From the IMG/VR virus record IMGVR_UViG_3300042907_001193, positions 17,189-81,188 of that record: a DNA stretch of 64,000 nt; one strand, 5' to 3'. Under the pieces are notes generated by a model that saw only the letters and a program-made list of their open reading frames with translations, ran no database searches and had not been told where the DNA came from. This document shows, piece by piece, positions 19,069 to 27,098 of this stretch. The translations under genes were made by a program, and so were the position numbers. Source of the DNA: a virus. Every line of letters begins with the position of its first letter. Within the stretch, counting starts at the first letter, position 1.

Positions 19069-21206
19069 ACTTCACCCTTCTTTATTTCAACCAGTTGATC
19101 AAAAACTTTACCGAGTTCTTGTACATGAGTAATGACAATCAATTGATGGTCTGCCCCTACCTTCTTTGCAAGTTGTTGTAATGCCTCTTGGAAGAAGCTT
19201 ACATTATCTGCATCTAAGCCAGAGGTCGGCTCATCAAGAAACATCATCCCTATATTATGCCCAAAAACACGATCTAAAGCTGCACGAAAAGCGATAGAAA
19301 GTAGAACTTTCTGCCCTCCGCTTAACTGTTTTGCCTTAACTGGCTCTTGTCCGGCAAAAAATACATTAAAGGTTAGGTCTGCATCTGCCTCCACATAGAA
19401 CGGATCGTTAAACATTTGAAGGTTGGCATTGATGTCTCCAACCAACAATTGGAGGTTTGACTGTGACACGAGCTTGGGCAAGTTATTCCAATGGAATACA
19501 TCTCCAGCGGAACTAACTGTGTCCAATAGCTTACGCACCTTTTCACGCTCTGCCATCTTAGCCGTAAGCTGTTCTAAGCTTTGCTTAGTACGAAGCCAAG
19601 ACCTCTTAGCTTCTTGAAAAGCTCCTACAGATTTCTGCCAAACAGCAAGAGCTTCTTGATGCTGAGCTAACCTTATCTTTGCAGTCGAGACTTTATCCAC
19701 AGCGGGCATCTGCTTAATTTGTTTACTTAGTTTACTTTTTTGCTCTAACACATTTTTAAGCTCACCTTGAAAACCTGCTATGTGATGCTGTTCTTGTTTA
19801 ACATCTTTCTCTAAGTAAAACTTTTGTTGCTCTATATCAAGATTTCGAGCGATCAAAGCCTTGGCTGTATCTATGTGCTCATCGTTTACCCCTGCTAGTT
19901 TCTTGGAAATTAACTCAACTTCTTTTTCTACTTCTTCTAATTCTGCTGCCGCATCCATACAAAGTTGTTGGCAAATTTTATATCCCGCTTGATACTGCTC
20001 TAACTTCTTGTCATAGCTTTCGGAGTAAGTCAAAATACGAACAACTTCTGCAAGTCTGGTTACATTCTTTAGATACTCTACTTTTACCCGCTCAACATAT
20101 TCTTTTGTAACTTCTTGCTGGCATTGCGTACAAAGACGATTGTCCGAATGTATCAACAATGTAGTTACTTGTTTTATTTGAAACTCAAGCTCATGCTTTT
20201 CTTTAGTCAGTTGTTTTTGAAGTTTTAAATCCACATAATCTTTATTAGGTTTAGGCTTACTTCGTTTCTTAAGCTCAGCCACTGCTACATGTTCATCGTG
20301 GATGTCTTTTTTAGAGAAGAGGTTAAGTCGAGCTGTCTTATGCACTTCCACTAGGTCTAACAATTCTTGAGCTACTGCTAACTTGTTTTTAAACTTAGCT
20401 TGCCAAGCTTCTCGCCTAGCCAGCTTATGCTTAGATTGGCTTTGCTGCAGCTCTTCTAAAGATAGTTCTAGCCTTTCAATTTTATGTTTTACTTCTTTTA
20501 ACTGAGTTTGAGCTTCTTTACCTAACTCATACTGCGAAAGCAATAACTGCCGTGCTTCTAGCTCTTCTTCCGTTAAGATGTGTAGCTTGGCAGCTTTACC
20601 TACCTTACTGTGCTCCGTCATCGCTGTGCGAGTTTCAGTAATAGCGTCTTCTAGCTCCACGCTATTGTCCACTACCTCGATACTCTGCTGCCTTGCCACA
20701 TAATCCATACATACCTTGTGAATGCTAGAAGCTGCTTCCGTGCCACACAAGTACTGAAAGGTCTTAGCTCTCTCGCTAGCTGTCTGATCCAAGAAGCTAA
20801 ACATCTCCCACTGATTGACAAACACATACTTGTCAATCACTGCTTTACTGATGTCGAGGTAGTTAATAACTGCATCGTTTACATCCGTAGCCTTCTCAAA
20901 CACAGATACACCGATCTTAAACTCGTTCTTGTTAGGTCGCAGCCACCTTGTCAAGGTAAACGATTGACCTTGGTGTTTCCCTATTACACGGATGTAACTT
21001 GGATCACTACTGCCATTTGTAATGATCTCGGCTTTAGTACCGCCAAGGCGCGTGAAGTCATTAGTCAACGCTGCATAAATTGCGTTAACTAATGTTGATT
21101 TACCCGCCCCATTGGCTCCTACAATACCCACCAAACCACGCCCAAACTTAACAGTTAAGCTTTGGTGCGGGCCTATGTTCTTTAGCTCTACTTGTTCAAT
21201 ATACAT
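19062..21206 (-). CDS. SbcC/Rad50-like (T4 gp46-like) ATPase
   Basis: 714 aa. Walker A GANGAGKS (30-37); long coiled-coil arms on both sides of a CTQC zinc hook (359-362); ABC signature LSGGQKVLL and Walker B MMFLDEPTSGLD near the C-terminus. Together with the SbcD-like gene just upstream it should form the Mre11-Rad50-type nuclease that processes DNA ends for recombination-dependent replication. The coiled coils are short compared with bacterial SbcC, as is usual in phages. Confidence 0.92.
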   Translation of the reverse strand: MYIEQVELKNIGPHQSLTVKFGRGLVGIVGANGAGKSTLVNAIYAALTNDFTRLGGTKAEIITNGSSDPSYIRVIGKHQGQSFTLTRWLRPNKNEFKIGVSVFEKATDVNDAVINYLDISKAVIDKYVFVNQWEMFSFLDQTASERAKTFQYLCGTEAASSIHKVCMDYVARQQSIEVVDNSVELEDAITETRTAMTEHSKVGKAAKLHILTEEELEARQLLLSQYELGKEAQTQLKEVKHKIERLELSLEELQQSQSKHKLARREAWQAKFKNKLAVAQELLDLVEVHKTARLNLFSKKDIHDEHVAVAELKKRSKPKPNKDYVDLKLQKQLTKEKHELEFQIKQVTTLLIHSDNRLCTQCQQEVTKEYVERVKVEYLKNVTRLAEVVRILTYSESYDKKLEQYQAGYKICQQLCMDAAAELEEVEKEVELISKKLAGVNDEHIDTAKALIARNLDIEQQKFYLEKDVKQEQHHIAGFQGELKNVLEQKSKLSKQIKQMPAVDKVSTAKIRLAQHQEALAVWQKSVGAFQEAKRSWLRTKQSLEQLTAKMAEREKVRKLLDTVSSAGDVFHWNNLPKLVSQSNLQLLVGDINANLQMFNDPFYVEADADLTFNVFFAGQEPVKAKQLSGGQKVLLSIAFRAALDRVFGHNIGMMFLDEPTSGLDADNVSFFQEALQQLAKKVGADHQLIVITHVQELGKVFDQLVEIKKGEVC

Positions 21207-21214
21207 GGTAACTC

Positions 21215-22336
21215 CTAAGCATGAGATTTAACCCACTGTTGTAATGCTTGTTCGGGGTCAGGGCTTTGTAAAAGTGTTAATACTAGATCATGGACTAAAG
21301 GTTTCTCTGATTTGCTTATGCATGCGTCCACGCATTGCATCATGCCTATGCGATCTCCAGAGACAACTTGAACATCTTGTTCTTCGGACTCAAATTGTTT
21401 ATTTTCTTTTTGCTTGAAAAACAAATGAGCTTTTGATTCAAAGTGTTGTTTGAATCTACCTACCAACTCGATGTCATTAGAGGTGTGCAACAAATGCAGC
21501 AAAGGCATTGCTATTTCTGCCGGTATTGCATTGTCTTCAGCATAGGCTGCAGCCTTAGTCAGTTCTGCTTCTGCCATTAGTTTCAACACTTCCCAAGAGC
21601 CTTTTGCTTTATCTACAGTTAAGCGAATACATCTACGAGAGTACAAAGGCAGAGCTTCTATTATAAGCTTCTCTGTCGATTTGTATTTTTTATCGTAATT
21701 CTTAATCAAAAATACTTTCTTGTTTTCTGGTTCTGCAATATTACGCATGTGCGTGCTACCAGGACTCAGCACAGTCAAATCCCCATGGTGATGAATCAAA
21801 TTCATGTGGTAATCACCGGTGATTAGATACTTCACATTCGGAGGAATGTCATTGAAACACCCTTGTGGTTTAGCCATGTCTCCCATAAAGTCTCGCCACA
21901 CTTGATGGCAAACAAGTATAGAAGACTCCTTTGCTAAATCACTTTTAAGAAATTGTTTTAATTTCTCTTCATTGTTCTGGTAATCGCATCCGGCAATTTG
22001 CCAGCCATCAAAAGTTCTGTTGTGTTCATGCAGCCAAACGGCCTTAGTGGCTGCTTGTAACCAAGGGCTTTCTTGATACTCATGCTGCCCTTGGTTATAG
22101 TAGACTCCAATACCTGTATCCGTTAACTTACGAACACCGGCTAAAAGTTTATGGATGGGTTCCGAGACATTGACTTGCTTGTCAAGGATGTCCCCTGCAA
22201 GAATGACTGCCTCGACTCCATGATCGAGGGCTAGAGTTACAATCTGGTCCCACGCATAATAACTATCTCCCTCAATAGGGCGATGAGTCCAGACTCGATT
22301 ACTGAGATGAAGATCACTTGTTACTAAGATATTCAT
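21215..22336 (-). CDS. SbcD/Mre11-like (T4 gp47-like) nuclease
   Basis: 373 aa from the ATG at 22336 with AAGGAG upstream; a longer frame would invade the divergent plus-strand gene. Metallophosphatase motifs are SDLHLSN (7-13), ILAGDILD, GQHEYQ, VCHQVW and ITGDYHMN. The third motif reads GQHE where the family has GNHD/E, so the bridging Asn is replaced by Gln. The last motif lacks the usual GHxH spacing. It pairs with the SbcC-like ATPase 8 nt downstream. Confidence 0.87.
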   Translation of the reverse strand: MNILVTSDLHLSNRVWTHRPIEGDSYYAWDQIVTLALDHGVEAVILAGDILDKQVNVSEPIHKLLAGVRKLTDTGIGVYYNQGQHEYQESPWLQAATKAVWLHEHNRTFDGWQIAGCDYQNNEEKLKQFLKSDLAKESSILVCHQVWRDFMGDMAKPQGCFNDIPPNVKYLITGDYHMNLIHHHGDLTVLSPGSTHMRNIAEPENKKVFLIKNYDKKYKSTEKLIIEALPLYSRRCIRLTVDKAKGSWEVLKLMAEAELTKAAAYAEDNAIPAEIAMPLLHLLHTSNDIELVGRFKQHFESKAHLFFKQKENKQFESEEQDVQVVSGDRIGMMQCVDACISKSEKPLVHDLVLTLLQSPDPEQALQQWVKSHA

Positions 22337-22348
22337 GAGATACTCCTT

Positions 22349-22783
22349 ATGGTTAAAAATGTACAAATAGTTGCTATGCCCATTTGTGAGCTGTGTGATC
22401 GTCTTACCATCGCACAACTAAAACTGCAACGATTGCCGTCGGATGAACTAGACAAAGGTTTACTGCGAAAACAAATCGCATACTATGAAACTGGGATTGA
22501 TTATACCGATCCTAAAATCTGTGACTTGATAGCAGCTTTGCTTGATATCAATGGACAAATGTGGGATGCCGAACACGACATACGCAAAGGATTAGATGAA
22601 ATACTAGGGCTCTCCGAAATAGGAAGACGAGCTGTTAAAATCCGGAATTTAAACTGCATTAGAATTGCCATCAAAAATAAGATTACTATGCTGGCCGGAC
22701 AACCTGAGTTTAGCGATTGCAAAATGAATCATGTTAGTCAACGTTCTAACAACTCAGATACAACTGAATCGCCATCGTTGTAG
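22349..22783 (+). CDS. DUF6165-like protein, on the opposite strand
   Basis: 144 aa. The arrangement ICELCDRLTIAQLKLQRL, then ALLDINGQMWDAEHDIRKG, then a helix with RNLNCIRIAIKNKI, matches DUF6165 proteins as I recall them. Their function is not established. It is divergent from sbcD with starts 12 nt apart and converges on the 107-aa gene with a 46-nt overlap. No good SD precedes the first ATG, and an internal ATG at 22376 is possible. It is the only plus-strand gene in the first 40 kb. Confidence 0.72.
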   Translation: MVKNVQIVAMPICELCDRLTIAQLKLQRLPSDELDKGLLRKQIAYYETGIDYTDPKICDLIAALLDINGQMWDAEHDIRKGLDEILGLSEIGRRAVKIRNLNCIRIAIKNKITMLAGQPEFSDCKMNHVSQRSNNSDTTESPSL

Positions 22784-23061
22784 AACAGTGCTACAGTCTC
22801 ATAAGTTTCAATCCATATTCTAGCACCATTCTTTAATGGCTTATTCATACTCTGCACAATGCGTGCAACCTCGTTACCTTTTTTATCGTAGATGATCACT
22901 GAGTTGCCTCGCAAGCTACGTCCTCGCCTATGCACAGCAATCACAGGATCATCTTTCCCGCTTCTAATGTTGTTCCGCATGTCCGCTCGGGATACATGCA
23001 TCCGGCAGATGCTTGCTCTAGTCTTCTTCCCCTTGGAAGGTGTCGAAGTCAATTTCGTCAT
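22738..23061 (-). CDS. Small basic protein of unknown function (107 aa)
   Basis: Not recognised. A basic N-terminal half (HRRGRSLRGN) is followed by a beta-rich C-terminal half. Its start lies inside the upstream 181-aa gene (44-nt overlap), and its end overlaps the 3' end of the plus-strand DUF6165-like gene. Confidence 0.6.
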   Translation of the reverse strand: MTKLTSTPSKGKKTRASICRMHVSRADMRNNIRSGKDDPVIAVHRRGRSLRGNSVIIYDKKGNEVARIVQSMNKPLKNGARIWIETYETVALFYNDGDSVVSELLER

Positions 23062-23563
23062 TGTCTGTTCCTCCTTGAATATGGCTTAGCTCTCCAAGAG
23101 CACCTTTAAGCCATTTGAAAAACTCTTTCCTTGTTTTCTTTGCCAACTCCATCCCTTTAGCTTCTCGCCTCTCGAAGTCGAGAAATGCTACAGACAGCAA
23201 TAGTGCAGCTGCCTTCACTGTTGTGATGCGGTGAAACACACACGCATCTGAATTCCATTCATCTTCCTCTTCGTAATTCCTTACGATGGCATCATACTTC
23301 TCTCGGATGCGTCTCAAGGCTTGCCACGACATAAACATATCGGGCACAGCCAGCCGTGTAAACTGGTTTATGGACGCATCCGTTGCCAAAGGCTCTTGAC
23401 CCATCTTCCTAATAAAAGGAGTGTCGGGTGCATTTAACCGAATCGCTTCCTCATTAGCCCAGTCAAACTGTTCCGCAGCCCACTGATATAATTCTGTCAG
23501 ATTAAAGAATAAGTCTCGGGGGCTGCCGCTGTTCTTAGGGTATGGGGGTGAATTAATTTCCAT
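23018..23563 (-). CDS. Unknown helical protein (181 aa)
   Basis: Not recognised. It has tryptophan-containing helices near the N-terminus, an alanine/leucine-rich helix around AAALLLSVAFLDFE, and an acidic C-terminus. It overlaps the 274-aa gene by 11 nt. Confidence 0.65.
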   Translation of the reverse strand: MEINSPPYPKNSGSPRDLFFNLTELYQWAAEQFDWANEEAIRLNAPDTPFIRKMGQEPLATDASINQFTRLAVPDMFMSWQALRRIREKYDAIVRNYEEEDEWNSDACVFHRITTVKAAALLLSVAFLDFERREAKGMELAKKTRKEFFKWLKGALGELSHIQGGTDNDEIDFDTFQGEED

Positions 23564-24377
23564 CGATGTCTCCTCTTTGTTTGTATTTAGTAATGCGTAG
23601 TAAATGAGCGTCAGATCTAGTCAACAATGAGTAAAAACTTTGCAGATTGTCAGAAGCAAACAAGGTTGCCCAAGGAAAACGCAAAACTGTCGCCATTGCT
23701 CGAACAATGTTAGTGTTAGTTCCTCCTTCAAAAGTTGTAAAAGTTAAGCTAGGGTGTGCAGCAAGCCTAGTCAATTGTTTAGACAAATCACAATCAGCGG
23801 GCACAATCTGAATGCCAACATGCCGTAGTTGTAAGCTACCTTTTTCTGGGTCGATATAAGGAGCACACAATTGAACAGTAGCCAAAGCAGAACACCACTG
23901 ATGTGGGCCATAGTCAGAACGAAAGAAAGGTAATTTTGTTAAATTCCAGTTTTTAGTTCGTTGCCAGGCCACGACCTTGCAAGGTTGTCGCACATCTTTA
24001 GGGATGCACGACAACGTTACATAGATAGGATACAACCACCTACGCACAAAACACCATGGGCACACTTTTGGATTATTGCAAAACCGAGTAATAGGTTCGA
24101 CATCAAACCCAACTGGGCAACAGTTTAAAGCGTAAGTGTAAGCAAGCCGCTTTGCCGGATCTTCTCGCATTACTCGATAGTATTGCCATCGAAGATTTTT
24201 CTGCAGCAAATAAGTTCGAATTGCATCTGAGCTGTGCGTAGTAGGCAGTGTCTGCAAAACACAATGGCGTAAAAGTGCCAAAGCCGTATGCTCGGGTTTA
24301 GGTTTCAGCTTGTGCTTGACCACACCTTTAATGAACTTAACCTCTGTCTCTGTCTCAACGATTTCTATGTTGTCCAT
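23553..24377 (-). CDS. Unknown protein with a CxxC knuckle (274 aa)
   Basis: Not recognised. Residues about 98-112 hold FCNNPKVCPWCFVRR, a compact zinc-binding candidate followed by basic and aromatic residues. CPWC-type motifs occur in some nucleic-acid-binding proteins, but no catalytic signature is visible. Confidence 0.65.
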   Translation of the reverse strand: MDNIEIVETETEVKFIKGVVKHKLKPKPEHTALALLRHCVLQTLPTTHSSDAIRTYLLQKNLRWQYYRVMREDPAKRLAYTYALNCCPVGFDVEPITRFCNNPKVCPWCFVRRWLYPIYVTLSCIPKDVRQPCKVVAWQRTKNWNLTKLPFFRSDYGPHQWCSALATVQLCAPYIDPEKGSLQLRHVGIQIVPADCDLSKQLTRLAAHPSLTFTTFEGGTNTNIVRAMATVLRFPWATLFASDNLQSFYSLLTRSDAHLLRITKYKQRGDIDGN

Positions 24378-24386
24378 AACTCTCTC

Positions 24387-24728
24387 TCACCAAGTGAACT
24401 GGGTACCTAGGTAAGGCTTACGAACTTGAACTGCGGTTACTTGATTTTGTTGCCTCTGAAACTTTAACACTTTGCTGACTTCAACTATACTTCGCCATAA
24501 GAAAGCTATTTCCTTTTGTTGAAGCACTTGTGAAGTTCCAAAAGTTATTGCAAAGAAGTCAGGAACAAACAGCGTATAACCAATAGGAAATTTGTTATCA
24601 GTTAAGTGTTTACAAAACTGCTTTAACTCCTTATCCCAGTTACGAAGTATGTCCGTAATCTTAGCGTGGTACCCTAGCCTATTGTTTACAGCCTTATCAT
24701 CTTGTAGTAAGGCAATGTAATTATTCAT
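24387..24728 (-). CDS. Unknown protein (113 aa)
   Basis: Not recognised. Mixed alpha/beta composition with a basic C-terminal third. It overlaps the 102-aa gene by 4 nt (ATGA), suggesting coupled translation. Confidence 0.6.
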   Translation of the reverse strand: MNNYIALLQDDKAVNNRLGYHAKITDILRNWDKELKQFCKHLTDNKFPIGYTLFVPDFFAITFGTSQVLQQKEIAFLWRSIVEVSKVLKFQRQQNQVTAVQVRKPYLGTQFTW

Positions 24729-25033
24729 TTTTTATTTCTTTCTCTTTCTAGATTTTGATTGCTGCAGAAGTGCCATGACCAATGAAACCCCTGTTCAATG
24801 TGGCACCCATGCGTTTCAGCTATCTTGTCTAGTTTAGCCCATTCCTTCTTTCCAATACCGCTATTCAGTAAGTGATACAGTGTTCCTTCCGCAACAAAGA
24901 CCACTTCTCCAAATGCCATTTCTCCTTCTTTTTCTTTCCATTGTTCAGCTGTGTAAGTTTTTGTGTCGATGTACTTTGACACAAACTTATCCACAGCTTT
25001 AAACAGTTTTTCTTTAGTTTTAGTTTTAAGCAT
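24725..25033 (-). CDS. Unknown small protein (102 aa)
   Basis: Not recognised. Lysine-rich helical N-terminus; the C-terminus contains clustered His, Trp and Cys (HIEQGFHWSWHFC). First of a coupled pair with the 113-aa gene. Confidence 0.6.
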   Translation of the reverse strand: MLKTKTKEKLFKAVDKFVSKYIDTKTYTAEQWKEKEGEMAFGEVVFVAEGTLYHLLNSGIGKKEWAKLDKIAETHGCHIEQGFHWSWHFCSNQNLERERNKK

Positions 25034-25044
25034 TGTTGTTATCC

Positions 25045-25275
25045 TTAGATAGATTGTAGATAAATGCCTCTGTTCGTCTTTAACCGGTCTTTGGCTTCAA
25101 CCTTAGCAGCAGCTACCGAGCTGCAGTTAAATTGATAGCCATTGATAATCAAGGTAACTTCCGCCTTGTCATCACTTTCTAAAATAGTTGAAACTGTACC
25201 ATTGGGGTAACAGCGTCTGTAAACAGCATGCTTAACCCCATTGGTCTTTCCTCGTTCCACTTGCCATCTTTTCAT
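25045..25275 (-). CDS. Unknown small basic protein (76 aa)
   Basis: Not recognised. Short beta-rich middle section flanked by basic segments. It lies 11 nt upstream of the 102-aa gene in a run of small same-strand genes. Confidence 0.55.
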   Translation of the reverse strand: MKRWQVERGKTNGVKHAVYRRCYPNGTVSTILESDDKAEVTLIINGYQFNCSSVAAAKVEAKDRLKTNRGIYLQSI

Positions 25276-25284
25276 TCATTTCTC

Positions 25285-25482
25285 CTATGCATCTACTTCA
25301 TACCCTTCAAACCAATTTCCAAGCTTTGCCGTCCTAGCTTTCGCAAGCGGTAGGACAGCCGTCTTAGAACTTGTCTCAGGGTCGGAACAATGCTTCTGGG
25401 CTTGCTCAAGGGTTAAACCTCGATGAAGCGTCCTTGGTCTTCCTTTAAAGTAAAACCTTATAATTTTGTATCGTAGTTCCAT
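25285..25482 (-). CDS. Small conserved phage-type protein (65 aa)
   Basis: The pattern GRPRTLHRGLTLEQAQKHC, then SDPETSS, then a basic stretch and GNWFEGYE, is one I recall from many phage and bacterial small proteins of unknown function. The TLEQAQ helix plus DPETSS is the most constant part. Confidence 0.7.
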   Translation of the reverse strand: MELRYKIIRFYFKGRPRTLHRGLTLEQAQKHCSDPETSSKTAVLPLAKARTAKLGNWFEGYEVDA

Positions 25483-25517
25483 AGGTTAACTTTCTTTAAA
25501 ATAAGGGTGTAAGTTAC

Positions 25518-25547
25518 AACACAAGTTCACAAACTTGTGACTTTGTG
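25518..25547. promoter_or_regulatory. Candidate operator/promoter, copy 1
   Basis: An inverted repeat CAAGTT/AACTTG lies inside a longer AACACAAG...CTTGTGAC...TTTGTG block. A closely related block recurs at 26243-26274. Both sit in gene-free gaps, so they may be paired operators or promoter-associated sites. The A/T-rich TATTCTAAT just to the right could be a plus-strand -10. Confidence 0.4.
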
Positions 25548-25575
25548 GTATTCTAATGTAATGATAGAAGAAAAG

Positions 25576-25788
25576 CTAAGAACGGCTATCGCTACTCTCC
25601 TCCACTTCTACATCACAATCTAACCCATACGCGCTCGAGATGGGGCCATCGTCTTCTTTTCCATTTACATACACATCCACCGCCACTCCTTCATCAGTTT
25701 TGCGGATTCGCACTGCAAATCCCTTTACAGTAATCCAAGCACCATCATCCAGTAAAATGTAATCAGGACCTTCGCCATCAATTTCCAT
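25576..25788 (-). CDS. Small acidic protein (70 aa)
   Basis: Not firmly recognised. Beta-rich: DDGAWITVKGFAVRI followed by VAVDVYVNG, and an acidic tail. Similar ITVKGFAVRI-type phage small proteins exist to my recollection, without known role. Confidence 0.6.
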   Translation of the reverse strand: MEIDGEGPDYILLDDGAWITVKGFAVRIRKTDEGVAVDVYVNGKEDDGPISSAYGLDCDVEVEESSDSRS

Positions 25789-25820
25789 TGGTTGTTCTCC
25801 TTGTTAAGTTTAAAGCTAAA

Positions 25821-25884
25821 GCCAGTGCCGGATCTCAAGGGGCGACACACATCGAAAAAGAGTCGCCTTCTTCTTAGCACTGGC
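25821..25884 (-). other. Nested hairpin in intergenic RNA
   Basis: An outer perfect 8-bp stem (GCCAGTGC/GCACTGGC) encloses an inner perfect 6-bp stem (GGCGAC/GTCGCC) with a 15-nt loop. It fills the gap between the 96-aa and 70-aa genes. No T-run follows on the minus strand, so it is more like an mRNA stability, processing or protein-binding element than a terminator. Confidence 0.6.
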
Positions 25885-25885
25885 C

Positions 25886-26176
25886 TTAGTCTGCCTTTGA
25901 TACTAAAAGCTCACTGTTGTGAACTTGATCTGAGATTTGGGCTGCGGGTAATCCCGTAGCTTCTGAAATTAAATTGATTATCTTCTGCTCAATAATGTTA
26001 TCTAACTTATTCCTATGATTCATTACTATATCTATTATTAGCTTGAGCATTGGTACCGCTTGTATCTTTATTGCTTGGTTCTCCCAAGTACCTTCTTCTT
26101 TATTACTCCAAGCCGTAATAAAAGCCATAAATTTTTTATGGTTTTTACTTATTTCATTTAATTCATTTTGATTCAT
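25886..26176 (-). CDS. Unknown small helical protein (96 aa)
   Basis: Not recognised. Predominantly helical with repeated Ile/Asn/Lys. The start follows GAAAGGAA. It is the first gene after the hairpin and palindrome at 26.20-26.27 kb. Confidence 0.6.
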   Translation of the reverse strand: MNQNELNEISKNHKKFMAFITAWSNKEEGTWENQAIKIQAVPMLKLIIDIVMNHRNKLDNIIEQKIINLISEATGLPAAQISDQVHNSELLVSKAD

Positions 26177-26195
26177 TACATTCCTTTCGTTAGAA

Positions 26196-26225
26196 AGAAA
26201 GACAACTAGTTATGGTTGTCTTTCT
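26196..26225 (-). terminator. Hairpin upstream of the 96-aa gene
   Basis: AGAAAGACAAC pairs perfectly with GTTGTCTTTCT across an 8-nt loop. It lies between the palindromic site and the SD of the 96-aa gene, so it could act as a terminator or attenuator. The T-tail on the minus strand is short and interrupted. Confidence 0.5.
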
Positions 26226-26242
26226 CTATACTGTAGTAGAAT

Positions 26243-26274
26243 AACACAAGCTCACAACTTTGTGAGTTTGTGTT
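26243..26274. promoter_or_regulatory. Palindromic operator candidate, copy 2
   Basis: The 32-bp block AACACAAGCTCACA-actt-TGTGAGTTTGTGTT is palindromic except for one position pair. It shares its sequence with the site at 25518-25547. It lies between the winged-helix-like gene and the 96-aa gene, and the winged-helix-like protein could be its ligand. Confidence 0.45.
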
Positions 26275-26315
26275 GTGATTTATGATACGTATTGTAGGAC
26301 GATTTATTGCGATGT

Positions 26316-26678
26316 CTACATTTTTGAAATTGTTTTTTCGACTAATTTAAGAATTTGATGAAGCAGCTTTATACCTACTTGAATATCGGAGTTAGGTTGA
26401 GTTTGAACTTTCTTACTAACTACTGCTAACTTAGGTATACTTGCTTTCATTCTCCATGCAGGTCTAGTTTTACCCGCTCTAATTGTAGACATATGCCTTT
26501 CAATCAACCCCGCTTGAACTAGCTGGCTTCGGTATATCAATACCGTTGCCTTGGTTAGCCCTGTTGCTTTGACAATGTCTATGTCGCAAACACCGGCATT
26601 TCTGGCTGTTTGTTGTGCGATATACAAACAAATCTTTTGTTTGCCTTTGTTGAAACCTTTCGTGTAATCTTTACGCAT
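26316..26678 (-). CDS. Winged-helix-like DNA-binding protein (120 aa)
   Basis: Residues 15-75 fit a helix-turn-helix/winged helix: CDIDIVKATGLTKATVLIYRSQLVQAGLIERH, then a basic wing with AGKTRPAWR. This layout is common in MarR/IclR-type and phage regulators. It is followed by palindromic sites, so local autoregulation is possible. Confidence 0.65.
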   Translation of the reverse strand: MRKDYTKGFNKGKQKICLYIAQQTARNAGVCDIDIVKATGLTKATVLIYRSQLVQAGLIERHMSTIRAGKTRPAWRMKASIPKLAVVSKKVQTQPNSDIQVGIKLLHQILKLVEKTISKM

Positions 26679-26692
26679 AAAGCGTTCCTTTC

Positions 26693-27007
26693 TTATTTTT
26701 TGTTAAGACAGTGAGGTATTTGCATTTCATTTAATAGTTTGGTACAGCGTGCTATAGTAACTTCTCCCAGGTTTTGAATGCTTTCTAAATCTTCAACAGT
26801 TAATTTAGCTAAATCTCCTATAGTTAATAACCCATAGTTTTCTAGCGTGTTAGCTACACGGACGGGCAGCCCAACATCTGACAACGATATAGTCTGACAT
26901 TGTTCAATTCTGTCTTTTTCTTTTTCGTCGTCAGACATGAACTGCACCCAGAGTTGATCTGGAGGTTTTCTTCGTTTACGTTTGACTGGTCCGCCATGTA
27001 GTTCCAT
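26693..27007 (-). CDS. RNA polymerase alpha-CTD-like protein
   Basis: 104 aa. A basic N-terminus precedes residues about 43-97, which follow the helix-hairpin-helix pattern of the bacterial RNA polymerase alpha C-terminal domain: LPVRVANTLENYGLLTIGDL, then LTVEDLESIQNLGEVTI. Alpha-CTD binds UP elements and activators. A free phage copy could compete with or redirect host polymerase. A generic HhH DNA-binding role is the alternative. Confidence 0.7.
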   Translation of the reverse strand: MELHGGPVKRKRRKPPDQLWVQFMSDDEKEKDRIEQCQTISLSDVGLPVRVANTLENYGLLTIGDLAKLTVEDLESIQNLGEVTIARCTKLLNEMQIPHCLNKK

Positions 27008-27033
27008 TTAGCACCTATGAGTTAAAAAACATT

Positions 27034-27070
27034 TAGCCACAAGCTTAGCAATGAACTAAGCTTGTGGCTA
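27034..27070 (-). terminator. Strong intrinsic terminator
   Basis: A perfect 15-bp stem (TAGCCACAAGCTTAG/CTAAGCTTGTGGCTA, 7-nt loop) is followed on the minus strand by AATGTTTTTT. It ends the unit whose last gene is the 134-aa acidic protein. Confidence 0.85.
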
Positions 27071-27098
27071 TCTTTTGTACCTAAATTATGTAATTTAT

